This document shows positions 50,845 to 60,605 of a DNA stretch of 64,000 nucleotides, piece by piece. Origin of the DNA: Giardia muris (taxonomy: Eukaryota > Fornicata > Diplomonadida > Hexamitidae); NCBI GenBank assembly GCA_006247105.1, contig CM016927.1, positions 372,001 to 436,000 of the forward strand, read 5' to 3'. The notes under the pieces are model-generated. The model had not been told where the DNA came from. It saw only the letters and a program-made list of their open reading frames with translations, and made no database searches. Position 1 is the stretch's first letter, and every line of letters begins with the position of its first letter. The position numbers and the translations under genes are program-made.

Positions 50845-52913
50845 GCCGAATGACGGGCATCGGCATCGACGAGGGCCTGGATCAACTGGGAGTGACGGGA
50901 TTGCATCTCCTTGCGACGGATCTTCTGGGTTGCGGTCAGGAGGCCATTCTCGACCGTCGGTTCCTCGCGTAGGACGCCAAGTCCACGGATGCGCATACAA
51001 GGCTTGAGATGGGACTCGCGATGGATACGAGCGAAGTCCTCAGTGATCTTTGATCTGAGGAGCGCGAGAAGATGGTACTCGACACTCTGAGAGTCATCTC
51101 CATGCTCCTTGTGGATCGCATGGACGCGTATGATGGTGCTTCCGGAGCTATCGGAACCCTCAACGACGTCTGCGCTACCGTCACCATCGGGGTCGGCATT
51201 GGGCCCGGAAAGGAAGTTACGGATGCCAAGACGGTTGAGAAGGGAAGGGCTGGGGACGACGAGGGCATATAGGCCGGAGGCGTTGGTGACGCAGGGGATG
51301 AAGACGTGAGAGACGAAAGGGCTTTGGAGGTAGGTTGTCTCTATACTCTCGGGGCAGATAAACTCACCGTTGAGGAGCTTGAAATTGGTGGCGAGGCGGT
51401 CGCGGACGATGAGCTTTCCATCCGGGGTAATTTCGCCACAGTCACCGGAGCGGTACCAGTCTCGGGAGACGGGGAAGCAGTCAACATTATCGACGAAGCG
51501 TTCACGCTCGCAATAGTAACGGCTGAGAAGTGAGGAGCCACGAATCAGGATCTCAGACGTCTCAGGATCGATCATCAATTCAACGTTTGGACAAACGCTA
51601 CCACTATTCCCTATTGAATAGTCATCGTCGCGTTGGACCGTTACGGCTGCACAGGCCTCTGTTTGACCGTACCCCTGCATCAGGTTACAACCGAAGAAGT
51701 CCTGAAGAAAGGCCTGGACCGATGGGGGAAGGACCGCACCACCGGATATTAGGCCGATGAACCCGAGGCCAAGCTTTTTGCGTGCGAGGGCGAAAAGAAG
51801 ACGTCTAGCAAGGGTGCGGAGGCGTGACTCCTTATTATTCCCAGCCCCATCGCCACCACCTGTAGCGAAGCGGAACCAATAGCGCGTCAAAAAGGAAGAC
51901 TCGAGACGGCCTCGGATCCCATTGAAGAGGGTGATGAAGACCTTTGGGACGCCACAGATGAGGTCGGGCTTACATTCCTGCATGTCTGCGACGAGACCCT
52001 TAAAATTACCACGCCAGTAGTAAACGCGAGCACCAACGATGATGGCACAAGTCTGAATGACGCGCTCGTAGATATGTGCCATTGGGAGGTAAGAGAGATA
52101 ACGTTTTCCGTGTGCCGTCTGGATGATTGGGAGAGGTGTTTTGAGCCAGCCAAAGGCAGCATTGACAAGTGCACGATGGGAGAGGATGACCCCCTTGGGA
52201 TTAGAAGAGGTTCCAGATGTGAAGATGAGACTGGAGATGGTATCGGGAGTGGGTGGACGTGGCTCAACTACATGAGCCGCGGTCTCAATCAACGTTGGGA
52301 TGTCTTCCAGGATGCCAGTATAGCCAGAGGCACGTAACAGGTCTTCTAGACGATTGATTTGTGCACCAGGCAGGGCTTTCTCAAAGGCTAGGTCGGATAT
52401 CAGAAGAACACCTTTTAAACAGCTGATGTCAAGGTTCTCGGCCTCCAAGGCGGCAATGAGACGCAGTACCTTATCACGGGAGAGGATCAGGAGGTCTGGA
52501 CAAGTGATCTGAAGGACATATGAGACCCCAGCGACGGAAAGGGAATCGTAGAGCGGGGCAAGAACGAAGGACTGGCGGTTACAGGCTTGCTCGACGACGA
52601 CCCATTCTGGGGAGTTAGCAGCCCAAAGAACCACGATCGCCCCGGGACGAAGCTTGTGATGGGAGACGAATGCCGTCGCAAGGCGCTCGACGTTCCGGCG
52701 CATCGTCTGGTACGTGATCCCGACATAGGGGCCATGTCGGATCTGTTGGGTGGAAGCACAGAAGCTGATTGGGGACGCATAGAACGCCTCATACTCGCGG
52801 CGTGCAAGCGAGTACCGCTCCCAGATATCGTACAGCGTCTCGAAGCCGAGGTCGGCCGTCCTGAGGTCCGAGGCCGCGCCCGGGTTCCGGTAAACCTGCT
52901 GGGTCTCGGACAT
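50841..52913 (-). CDS. Long-chain fatty acid--CoA ligase (ACSL)
   Basis: A 690-residue protein from the ATG at 52913 (TTTAAAGATG). The enzyme joins ATP, fatty acid and CoA to form acyl-CoA and would activate host-derived fatty acids, usually at ER or other membranes. AMP-binding signature LIFTSGTSSNPKG at about 248-260, LSYLPMAHIYERV, the adenine-binding stretch MQGYGQTEACAAVT, and YRSGDCGEITPDGKLIVRDR are all present in order. The family Lys in the C-terminal domain (QKIRRKEM near the end) looks present. An insertion (about 580-615) is acidic and Ser-rich. The length matches the eukaryotic ACSL class. An earlier in-frame ATG at 52964 would overlap the small gene upstream. Confidence 0.92.
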   Translation of the reverse strand: MSETQQVYRNPGAASDLRTADLGFETLYDIWERYSLARREYEAFYASPISFCASTQQIRHGPYVGITYQTMRRNVERLATAFVSHHKLRPGAIVVLWAANSPEWVVVEQACNRQSFVLAPLYDSLSVAGVSYVLQITCPDLLILSRDKVLRLIAALEAENLDISCLKGVLLISDLAFEKALPGAQINRLEDLLRASGYTGILEDIPTLIETAAHVVEPRPPTPDTISSLIFTSGTSSNPKGVILSHRALVNAAFGWLKTPLPIIQTAHGKRYLSYLPMAHIYERVIQTCAIIVGARVYYWRGNFKGLVADMQECKPDLICGVPKVFITLFNGIRGRLESSFLTRYWFRFATGGGDGAGNNKESRLRTLARRLLFALARKKLGLGFIGLISGGAVLPPSVQAFLQDFFGCNLMQGYGQTEACAAVTVQRDDDYSIGNSGSVCPNVELMIDPETSEILIRGSSLLSRYYCERERFVDNVDCFPVSRDWYRSGDCGEITPDGKLIVRDRLATNFKLLNGEFICPESIETTYLQSPFVSHVFIPCVTNASGLYALVVPSPSLLNRLGIRNFLSGPNADPDGDGSADVVEGSDSSGSTIIRVHAIHKEHGDDSQSVEYHLLALLRSKITEDFARIHRESHLKPCMRIRGLGVLREEPTVENGLLTATQKIRRKEMQSRHSQLIQALVDADARHSA

Positions 52914-52938
52914 CTTTAAAAAACGGCGTTCACTCGCC

Positions 52939-53103
52939 TCAGATCGGACTGTAATGCCCGTCACGCGGGTTCACGGCCGTCGGGCCCCGGCAGAATGGGC
53001 AGACGTAGTCCCCCCGCCCTCCGGCGTCGAGATGGGCACGCGAGCGGAGCCCGCAGCGCGTCGACAGGCACGCGTACTCTGCTTGTTGATAGACTCGCCT
53101 CAT
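52939..53103 (-). CDS. Small zinc-ribbon-like protein (54 residues)
   Basis: From the ATG at 53103 (GTAAAAAATG) to TGA at 52939. The short product starts MRRVYQQAEYACLS and holds Cys at about 12, 18, 35 and 38 (the last pair as CPFC), which could bind one zinc ion. It lies 3 bases after the kinesin stop and 25 bases before the acyl-CoA synthetase start, filling an otherwise empty gap. Its A-run start context is the strongest type in the window. The family is not recognised; small zinc-ribbon proteins of RNA polymerase or ribosome assembly are possibilities only. Confidence 0.6.
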   Translation of the reverse strand: MRRVYQQAEYACLSTRCGLRSRAHLDAGGRGDYVCPFCRGPTAVNPRDGHYSPI

Positions 53104-53106
53104 TTT

Positions 53107-55389
53107 TTACACCCTTCGGAACTTCGGGATAATTACGGGTAATGGGGCTCTGCTGACCGGAGACAGCGTCTTGCACGGGATGGGAGCGGCAGGAGGAGGC
53201 GCGGAGACGGAGACGGGGTTGGCCTCTCGTAGATATTCGTTGCTGATCAATAATGGCCCACCCCTGCTCCCCACCCCCGGCGTCGGACTGGTAACCTGCA
53301 GCTCGTCCTCAATGTAATCGTTAATCACACTACCTTGCCCAGTGAAGAACGTTGAGCTCGTACGAGAAAGGACGAGTGGAAGGTTGGCCGTCGTCGTCAC
53401 CTGGAGCGCACTCGCCCCGGTCCCGGTCCCAGTCCCATGCTCTGCAGACAACAGCGCCTCGGCGCCATCCAATAGGGCCTGGGTGGAGACGGACGTCGAG
53501 ACTCCTGCAAGAAAGCTTGCATCCGTCCGGCCTGGAGGCTCAGCACCACTCTCATACATCTCCGAGGCGTACAACGCGTGGTCTGTCGTCCTCTCTACCC
53601 TCTCCGTCTCCTTGGTCTCCTCCAATGCCGCCTCAAGCAACCTACGGATATGGGAATCCTCAACACCGTGTCGGAGAAGGCCTCGTACGGCCTGCAATAC
53701 CTCCCGCTGCCGCGCATTCTCGGCCTCGAGGATCCCAATCGTCTCTCTTAGTGACCGGACATAGTTCTCGGCGAGGATGGCTCGAGTATTAGGAGAGCTG
53801 GGCTCCTCGGTGCCCGAAGGCTTCGCCTCCTGTTGCGCCTGCAATAGAAACCCGTCAACGTCTCCGCTCGCACACAAGGCAGCCGTCACCTTGTTTGCCG
53901 ACAACTCTGAATAATCGTCCTCCCCACCCTCGTTGCCGCCTCCGCTTCCGCTGGTTCCATGTACGCGCACGCAGGGTGTCTCGGGGCCCTTGCAGACGAC
54001 GTCGATCCGCGTCTCCTCATCCTTCTGGTCCGCCGCGACCTCTGCGAAGGCCTCGACGGCATTCCGTGGAAGAACGGTTAACTGGGCGCCGCACCGCGGG
54101 CATTGCGATGCGATGCACGTGATCTTCTCGCAGTCCTCGTCCTCGAGGACGGCGAAGTCCCCCAACGCCGTCAAGGTCACTGCGGAGTCATACTCGATCC
54201 CCTGGAGGAGTGTCGAGCTGGGTGCGTTGTTGACGACGGCGCCCGTTCGGAGCGCCATGCAACGGGCTGCGAACTGGAGCGTGGAAGACGTCTCATCGTA
54301 GTTGTAGGCGGCGGGCCCGACCGTCGCGACGATGACCGTTCGACTATTCCCCGACAAGGGCTCCGTCAGAAGCCGAGTCAACGTGCTATCTCTAAATGGG
54401 ACGAAGGTGCGTCCGGCCGAGAGGGCAACGACACAGTTCCCAAGTGCCGAGAGGCTCTGATTGATCCTCTTCGCCTCCGCAAGCCGTTCGCCGTCGGAAA
54501 GCGTCTTCGAAACGCGCTCGGAGCCTGCCAAGTCGACGACCGTCAGGACACCACGTCGGGCAACGCCTTCGATGGCCCTCTCGATCGTCAGGCTCAGAAG
54601 GACGTGGGAGCGGGACGAGTGCTTGTTCATCTGCGTCGCCGCGACGGCTCTCCGGGCGCTGGCGTGCATGATTGCGGCGAAGACATCTGCGGCGCGCCTG
54701 ACCGGGAGGTGGGTGACGTTGCTCAAGAAGATCCCGCCGCGATCCTCCCGTATCTGCAGAGGGTACAGGGGCTGGGTGCCTCCCCGATCCCTATCTCCCC
54801 CGTCCAGCCCATGCAGCAGGTCGAAGACCTGGTCCTTGTAGATCTGGACGTAGGAGAGAGTTGCGCCATATAGGCTGCCGGGGGCGTTAAGAGTATCGAA
54901 GACCTCCGTAATTGCGCGCGGGATGAGCCCCGAATGCTCGCCAAGAACGGGCCCTGTCGGCGCCTGGCCAGTCAACAACGGGTCATCGGGCGGCCCGAAA
55001 GACGTGAAGGACTTCCCAGACCCCGTCTGCCCGTACATGATGATTGACGCGTTGACTCCGGAGAGGACGTCCGAAACCCGCTGGCGCGCAACGGCATCGT
55101 ACGTCTCCGCCTGTGTCGTCGCTTGTGAAAGGACTGCATCGAAACGAAACTCCCGTCGTTCCCCAGGCCCTCGCTGGACCCGGACGTACGGCGAGTACGC
55201 GGAGCCAGTAAACCAGTTCGGCCGCGGTCCCGCATAGGCCGGGACACTGACACAAGCCTGATCCTCGTCCCCACCGAAGACCACCCGCCGGTCCTCAGGG
55301 ATCGTCGGGCGGACGCGGACCACGACGCGGATCCGGTCTGCACGCGCGCCGGCACGTGTGCCGCCACGTCCGGTCGTTGGTGGCTGCAT
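53107..55389 (-). CDS. Kinesin motor protein
   Basis: A 760-residue protein starting MQPPTTGRGG at 55389; an in-frame upstream ATG would overlap the previous gene. The motor domain takes residues about 17-400, at the N-terminus: RIRVVVRVRP, P-loop GQTGSGKSF (about 125), NKHSSRSH (switch I), VDLAGSER (switch II) and the LSALGNCVVAL helix. It is therefore an ATP-driven microtubule motor, most likely plus-end directed. The class is uncertain. After the motor comes CPRCGAQL with no obvious partner, a Gly/Glu-rich linker, a coiled coil at about 555-620, and a Ser/Thr-rich tail. The position between a pseudokinase and a zinc-ribbon gene on the same strand gives no further clue. Confidence 0.9.
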   Translation of the reverse strand: MQPPTTGRGGTRAGARADRIRVVVRVRPTIPEDRRVVFGGDEDQACVSVPAYAGPRPNWFTGSAYSPYVRVQRGPGERREFRFDAVLSQATTQAETYDAVARQRVSDVLSGVNASIIMYGQTGSGKSFTSFGPPDDPLLTGQAPTGPVLGEHSGLIPRAITEVFDTLNAPGSLYGATLSYVQIYKDQVFDLLHGLDGGDRDRGGTQPLYPLQIREDRGGIFLSNVTHLPVRRAADVFAAIMHASARRAVAATQMNKHSSRSHVLLSLTIERAIEGVARRGVLTVVDLAGSERVSKTLSDGERLAEAKRINQSLSALGNCVVALSAGRTFVPFRDSTLTRLLTEPLSGNSRTVIVATVGPAAYNYDETSSTLQFAARCMALRTGAVVNNAPSSTLLQGIEYDSAVTLTALGDFAVLEDEDCEKITCIASQCPRCGAQLTVLPRNAVEAFAEVAADQKDEETRIDVVCKGPETPCVRVHGTSGSGGGNEGGEDDYSELSANKVTAALCASGDVDGFLLQAQQEAKPSGTEEPSSPNTRAILAENYVRSLRETIGILEAENARQREVLQAVRGLLRHGVEDSHIRRLLEAALEETKETERVERTTDHALYASEMYESGAEPPGRTDASFLAGVSTSVSTQALLDGAEALLSAEHGTGTGTGASALQVTTTANLPLVLSRTSSTFFTGQGSVINDYIEDELQVTSPTPGVGSRGGPLLISNEYLREANPVSVSAPPPAAPIPCKTLSPVSRAPLPVIIPKFRRV

Positions 55390-55408
55390 CACTGGACGGA
55401 CCGAATTT

Positions 55409-57409
55409 TCAGACGATTTCGACGAGCGCCGCGGCGACCTCATTCGTGCTTGCGAGCCATTCAGGGCCGCGGGGCCCTACGTTCCGGTCCAGCTCCAACG
55501 GGAATGCGAGAGCCGAGCAGGTCCCGCCTCGCATCCTCAGTGCCAATAACAAGCGGCCGACAAAGACGCCGTACGACGTGTTAGATACTCCGGGGCTCGC
55601 ATAGACGCGGACATGCAGTTGGACAGGGACTGACAAGTTCGGTTCGAGAGGCTCGGGAATTCTCACTCCTGCTTGTCCTCCTGTTGCCAGTGTTTCGTCT
55701 CCTCGGCCACGTAACCGGAGTTCCACAGCTGCGTCGATGGTCAGCGAGGCCTTGTACGGCGTCGAGAGGCGGTGCAACACCACCGTGCAGACCTGTGCCT
55801 GTGCCTCAACTTGGTCTGCCTGCTCCGTTCGTCCCAGCTGTTCTAGCTGTCTTCTCCGTCTATCGTGTCTATCGATGGCCATATCGACGACCTGGTAATG
55901 GCTTCGTGCGAGAACGGGTCCGTCGAAGCTGGTAAGGAGGGGATCTGTCAGTCCCGAGTAGGACTGAAGTTTGGTCTCCTCTTCCTTAAGCCTTTGAGAG
56001 ACTGCGCATCGCTCCACCTTGTGCGCACGCGGGCTAAGAATACTGCGGACTGGTCGAAGCTCGGCAAATTGGGGCTCTTCCTCAGATCGTCCGTGTCGTA
56101 GGAGCACCTGAGCGATCTCCTCCTTTGTGAGGGGAGGATCCTCCTCGTCGGTTTTAAAGGCCGCCCTTGCGAGCAGGTGGACGTCGGAGGCGCGGTGGAC
56201 CTCCGCGGGGGATGAACGAGGCCGTGTCCGTCGTTTCCGATGCAGTTTGTATGTTGGATCGTCCAAGAGAAGGCGTAGTGCGTTGAGGCGCTCTGTGGAA
56301 GCGGGGCTCTGAGATGATTGACGATCGCGTTCGCCATACAGACATTCGGACTCCTCTTCGCTTGGTCCTCGAACCACATCCAAGGAAAGGCGCCTCCCAG
56401 CAAACCTTTGCAGCAATGCCGTTGGCGGTGAGAGCGCCCGAGGCCCACGTGATGTCCTGAAGTGTGGTGGGACGTCTCCTAGGATCTCAAGAGCCAATCC
56501 AGCACCTGGCCGACGCTCTGGGGCATACTCCAGGAGCGCCAGGAGGCACGCATTGAGGCGTCTTGGGAAGTACTTGGCTGGGAGGAGCGGGGTGACGTCC
56601 TTGAAGGCCTCCACGAGCCGTGCCTCTGCTGTCTTCTCTAAAGGCAAGCTCCCAGGCCTTCGTGGAACACCGACCAGGTCGATGAGAAAAGTCACTAGGT
56701 CGACGCTATAATTCTTCCGTGTTGTGAAACGTCCGAGGACGGTGGGGCCAAATGAGATGAGCACCAGTGTCATTCCGGCCATCCAGATATCACCAGCGGT
56801 CGTATTCGTTACATCCCGGCCGTCTAAGAGAAATACCTCCGGTGGCTGGACAACGTCCGTCTCAGAGACCTCACAGGAATCACAGGCCTCGACCAGCATG
56901 GTGCGCCGCCTAATTTCCTCAAGAGGGCGTGCAAAGGGCCGCGTGGGCCCAAGAAGCACCTGCCCTTCTTGAATAGAGTAGTACAGATTCGCAGGATCGA
57001 GGGCTCCATGGACCAGCCCGAGCTGGTGACAGGCCTCCAGAAGGCCAAGAAGCTGTGACGCGATCCCCACCAGCCTCGAAGGGTCCGTAGAGAGAGGAGA
57101 ACCATCGCTACGAAGGTACAAGTCCGCCAGGGTCATGCAGTCCGCGGTCGCGCGCGGGATGATGAGAAGGTAGTAGCGGATAGCCCCAGACCCGTTCCGG
57201 AGACGATAGAAGGCGGTTGCATGGACGATCCCTCCCGCAATGAGGTGGGTCAGGCGCGCGGCATCGTCCTCCAAGCCCGGACTTGCCGGTAGGCAGACGC
57301 CATACGCGGGACACCCATTCTCCGCAGCCCGCCCGGAGATGACCTCGGGGGAGAGGACGATTGGGTCATCGAAGAAGCGTAGGGCCACGCTCGGGGGCCG
57401 CGTTTTCAT
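55409..57409 (-). CDS. Pseudokinase with unknown C-terminal region (666 residues)
   Basis: The ATG at 57409 follows GCAAAA. Residues about 10-310 have a protein kinase outline: hydrophobic core helices ASQLLGLLEACHQLGLVH, then GALDPANLYYS at the catalytic loop (HRD changed to HGA), LGPTRP where DFG should be, and PPEVF ... AGDIWMAGMTLVLI for the APE and DxW regions. Both catalytic Asp residues are missing, and there is no clear glycine loop, so it is a pseudokinase. The C-terminal half is basic and charged up to about 540, then a beta-rich stretch (about 560-666) of unknown type. It may be a scaffold like other Giardia pseudokinases, but is unlike the NEK type in sequence. Confidence 0.7.
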   Translation of the reverse strand: MKTRPPSVALRFFDDPIVLSPEVISGRAAENGCPAYGVCLPASPGLEDDAARLTHLIAGGIVHATAFYRLRNGSGAIRYYLLIIPRATADCMTLADLYLRSDGSPLSTDPSRLVGIASQLLGLLEACHQLGLVHGALDPANLYYSIQEGQVLLGPTRPFARPLEEIRRRTMLVEACDSCEVSETDVVQPPEVFLLDGRDVTNTTAGDIWMAGMTLVLISFGPTVLGRFTTRKNYSVDLVTFLIDLVGVPRRPGSLPLEKTAEARLVEAFKDVTPLLPAKYFPRRLNACLLALLEYAPERRPGAGLALEILGDVPPHFRTSRGPRALSPPTALLQRFAGRRLSLDVVRGPSEEESECLYGERDRQSSQSPASTERLNALRLLLDDPTYKLHRKRRTRPRSSPAEVHRASDVHLLARAAFKTDEEDPPLTKEEIAQVLLRHGRSEEEPQFAELRPVRSILSPRAHKVERCAVSQRLKEEETKLQSYSGLTDPLLTSFDGPVLARSHYQVVDMAIDRHDRRRRQLEQLGRTEQADQVEAQAQVCTVVLHRLSTPYKASLTIDAAVELRLRGRGDETLATGGQAGVRIPEPLEPNLSVPVQLHVRVYASPGVSNTSYGVFVGRLLLALRMRGGTCSALAFPLELDRNVGPRGPEWLASTNEVAAALVEIV

Positions 57410-57601
57410 TTTTGCGACACAGGAGGCGAATGAGACGGTTGAAGCGGGTACTTAGGCGTCTCTCATGGAGGAACTCATGTTGATGCCCCCAAAATCCGGA
57501 ATTTTGCCTTTCCCTCATCATACGCGATGCCTCGAGGATAAGGGGTGAGAAAGAGAGTATAGGGAGATCTCATTCATCTCAGGGCGATTAGGGGGGTCAA
57601 T

Positions 57602-60481
57602 ATGTCTGGGAACAGCAAAAAAGCGTGGATGAATGGCGTTGAAGGGAGCTGTCCGATCTGTGGGGTGGACCTCCCAACAGTCGGATTGGCGCTCGGTGAC
57701 CCACTAACTCAGCATCTTCGGGGGCGAGGCTGTCGTCCGGAGCAATATCGACACGACACTCTCGACCTCTCTGCACACCTCCCGGCGAATGCGTTCGTCC
57801 TCTTGGACGCATTGGGGCGAATCCCGGGGCTCAGGCATCTCTGGCTTCGGGCTCCATGCCCTCCAAGCCTTCGCCCGATCCCCCTGTACAGCAAGTTGAC
57901 GCTCCTTCTTGCCTCGGACTCGGTTGTGCGCGAGTACGACCCAGAAACGACGCTTTTGATGCGTTTGGGGCTGACGACTCGCCAGACGACGGCTCCCACG
58001 GGGTCCTTACGGTCCTCCTCGGCGGGAAGGCCGATAGAGCATACGAGCGAGTGGCGGCCAGTTGGACGTTCGTATGCGATCACTCTCCGGTCCCTGCGGC
58101 ACGAGGAGATCCGGAATGCCTTGCTCCAGGTCCCCTTTGAGAGGGTCAGTGAGTCGTCCCAAGTCGCGCTACACTTTGTTCGGACCAAGGAGATGCCGTT
58201 CGATACTACCCAGAAGCTCGACTTGCCAAAATCATTGGCTCTCGGGAGGATCTTCTTGACAGATCTGGCATTGATCCAGCACCTGAGCGAAGAAAAGCAT
58301 GGAGAACGACCACTCTTGAAACCGGCACGGCGCCCAGTCTTCTACCTCGAAACCGAGGAGGATGAAAGGCGAGATGGTACCTTTCTGACCCGCACCTCTG
58401 TCTCAAGTGCTCTTCAAACCTTATCTCTCGAGTTGGGAGGCTCAAACCTTGGCATCCCGGCCGTTTCTCTACGGAACAGGGGAGTTCTCTTCCAGGTCCA
58501 CTCTCCAAGAAGTGGTGGAGGTGGTGGAGGAGGCGTGACAGAACCAAATAGCCCGTCACGTATCTCATCTCCTGGACGGCAATGCCAAAGCGCCCAGCTC
58601 CCGCGTAAGCGTCTTGCCTCTATCGACACCGACGGAGATTCACTGGATCCCGAGGGGGAGCCCCTCACCCTTCCTATCCAGCGGAAGGCTGTCCCGGAGA
58701 CCACCCCCTCCTCCCTCCTGACGAAGGTGACGCGCCTCTTCAACAGTCCTGGACCCTCGCCCGAGATTGGGGAGATTCTCAATGGCGTTCTAAGCTCGAT
58801 CGAAAGCGACTTGGCCGCCATCGCAGTCCGACGCCTACGAGCCGTAGCGGCTCGTGATGACTACCGTCATGTCCTTTGTGCACTCCTCCCACACCTGGAA
58901 TCCATCGATGGCTTCAGAATCACCCCCGAGTTCCGTCGTGCAAGCGTTGAGAAGATGCTGAATGAGTTCTCGTATCCTCATCGTCTCTTCTTGTCACAGC
59001 TGTTGCATCGGAAAGAACGACGTGAATCGCGACGCCAGGGCCAAGGACAAATGAGTCAACCAGCACTGACTCGTCCATCGCTATTGATCCCATGCTTGGA
59101 GGGACAGGCACCCTCTCAGCTGCCGAATTTCGCCGTATATTTGGCGGCCTCAAACCCGTTACTAGTCCCAATGGCAATGAGTCGAGTGAGTTTGTCGCTT
59201 CAGCTCGCCCGGATTACTGAGCCTGCGGCATACAGCATCTACAACGCGTTCCCACGTGACGGGCGGGCGGCGAGCTTCACGACTAGCTTCCCAGCGATCC
59301 CGATCGAGAACAACTTCTCTTTGCTGTCTCGGTTTGGAAGTCCAGCGACGCTCCGGGCGCTTCCGGAGTCTCCCAAGCTCGCCATCGGGACCACTCAGGG
59401 AGATGTCCTCTTGGTCGACGCGACGATGCCCCTATCCGACTCAATAGGCCAGTACGTCGAGACGAAGGAGGATGGGAACTATGAGGTGCATATCCCTTCT
59501 GTTTCAAGCCGGGCCATCTGCCACAACCCCCTTGATGCCATTGTCGGGATTGAGGCGTACGAGGCGTATGACCGCGGCCTCGTCGCCACTACGGCATACG
59601 GGGAACTTCTCGTCATAGACATAGACTCCTACGACCGGTCTCTTAGTCATCACCTTCCGGCCAGGCACCTAGACTCTGGCCGTAGCATCGATAGCTTCAC
59701 CCTTGGGTCCAATGAGATGTTCTACTCTGTCTCGGGCCCGTACCTGAGCGCCCTCAACTACAGGCGTGGTTACTTAGTCTTCGAGAAGGCTCCATCGCTT
59801 TTTCCGGACTTGCCATCCCCAGTCCTATCTGATGGGCGCACCCCTGGACGTTGTTCGCGTTCGACTAGCTCCAGCAGCCTGACGCCATCTTCCGGATCGC
59901 GTGGGCCTCGCGACCCGTTGTGGCCGACCCTCTGCCGCTGCAAGCACAGCCCGGTGACCTCATTGCTGGCCGTTGGGACGGGCCGCGGCCAAACGTTGCT
60001 TTACGACACCCGGACGCTCGGGGGGTCCATGCGCCCCGTCCGCTCCCTCGAGGGCGCCATTCCCCTGCCCGTTGAGGCCATTGATTTCGATAGGCTCGGA
60101 ACTCAGTTACTCGTCGGCCTCCTTGATGGCCGCATCGCTCACTTCGATCTACGTCTACCCAACAGTCCCGAGCTAACTCCCACGTACTATAACGCCTCTA
60201 CGGTCCGGAGCGCCACTAATCACACCTGTGTCGCCTTCTGTCCCGACGGACGCCGTTTTGTCGCCTCAGAACACGACAGCGGGCTGCTCCGCATCTTCGA
60301 TGCGACGGCCAGACGCCAGTTCGCTGAAGCATGTGTCGCCTTCGGCCCCGGAGGCACTGGGACGACGATCCTCGCAGTGGAACCGCTCCCCACGCTCCCC
60401 CTCACATACGCTTGTGTGACTCGGTCGGCGGCGGTCTGCGACGTCAACGTCCTTAGTCTCGCCTCAGCCAGCCAGGTGTGA
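57602..60481 (+). CDS. LRR / WD40 protein with N-terminal zinc-finger-like motif (959 residues)
   Basis: The ATG at 57602 follows TCAAT. Residues 17-44 hold CPICG and then H and C at zinc-finger spacing (H38, C44). Isolated leucine-rich pieces occur at about 69-85 (LLDALGRIPGLRHLWL) and about 420-460 (YRHVLCALLPHLESIDGFRIT), the latter in the style of the last LRR cap. The C-terminal half (about 560-959) has WD40-like blades, for example LAIGTTQGDVLLVDA, LLAVGTGRGQTLLYDTRTL, LLVGLLDGRIAHFDLRL and RRFVASEHDSGLLRIFDA. A poly-Gly run and Ser/Pro-rich linkers lie between. The domain mix is like LRWD1-type or ciliary LRR-WD40 proteins, but no clear orthologue is visible. It ends 112 bases before the dynein splice site. 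Confidence 0.75.
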   Translation: MSGNSKKAWMNGVEGSCPICGVDLPTVGLALGDPLTQHLRGRGCRPEQYRHDTLDLSAHLPANAFVLLDALGRIPGLRHLWLRAPCPPSLRPIPLYSKLTLLLASDSVVREYDPETTLLMRLGLTTRQTTAPTGSLRSSSAGRPIEHTSEWRPVGRSYAITLRSLRHEEIRNALLQVPFERVSESSQVALHFVRTKEMPFDTTQKLDLPKSLALGRIFLTDLALIQHLSEEKHGERPLLKPARRPVFYLETEEDERRDGTFLTRTSVSSALQTLSLELGGSNLGIPAVSLRNRGVLFQVHSPRSGGGGGGGVTEPNSPSRISSPGRQCQSAQLPRKRLASIDTDGDSLDPEGEPLTLPIQRKAVPETTPSSLLTKVTRLFNSPGPSPEIGEILNGVLSSIESDLAAIAVRRLRAVAARDDYRHVLCALLPHLESIDGFRITPEFRRASVEKMLNEFSYPHRLFLSQLLHRKERRESRRQGQGQMSQPALTRPSLLIPCLEGQAPSQLPNFAVYLAASNPLLVPMAMSRVSLSLQLARITEPAAYSIYNAFPRDGRAASFTTSFPAIPIENNFSLLSRFGSPATLRALPESPKLAIGTTQGDVLLVDATMPLSDSIGQYVETKEDGNYEVHIPSVSSRAICHNPLDAIVGIEAYEAYDRGLVATTAYGELLVIDIDSYDRSLSHHLPARHLDSGRSIDSFTLGSNEMFYSVSGPYLSALNYRRGYLVFEKAPSLFPDLPSPVLSDGRTPGRCSRSTSSSSLTPSSGSRGPRDPLWPTLCRCKHSPVTSLLAVGTGRGQTLLYDTRTLGGSMRPVRSLEGAIPLPVEAIDFDRLGTQLLVGLLDGRIAHFDLRLPNSPELTPTYYNASTVRSATNHTCVAFCPDGRRFVASEHDSGLLRIFDATARRQFAEACVAFGPGGTGTTILAVEPLPTLPLTYACVTRSAAVCDVNVLSLASASQV

Positions 60482-60593
60482 ATGGATGCGGATCGGGAGT
60501 AGGAGTGAGGGGGTGAACGGGACTGCGCTAAAATCCAGAAACCCAAGGAAACGCCTACAATCACAAGAAAAACGGGGTGAACGTGCAGTCCTC

Positions 60594-60605
60594 ACTAACA
60601 CGCAG
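60594..60605 (+). other. Giardia-type branch-point / 3' splice site (ACTAACACGCAG), acceptor of a split intron
   Basis: The 12 bases read ACTAACACGCAG. Giardia introns have a branch point fused to the 3' splice site with the consensus near CTRACACRCAG, and this matches at all key positions. Cutting after AG at 60605 leaves the exon starting with AC ATG GTA CCT GAC. The next residues (MVPD...) align with the middle of dynein heavy chains, so the intron interrupts a codon after its first base (phase 1). No dynein coding sequence precedes it: the region upstream is the end of the WD40 gene and 112 non-coding bases. Confidence 0.8.
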
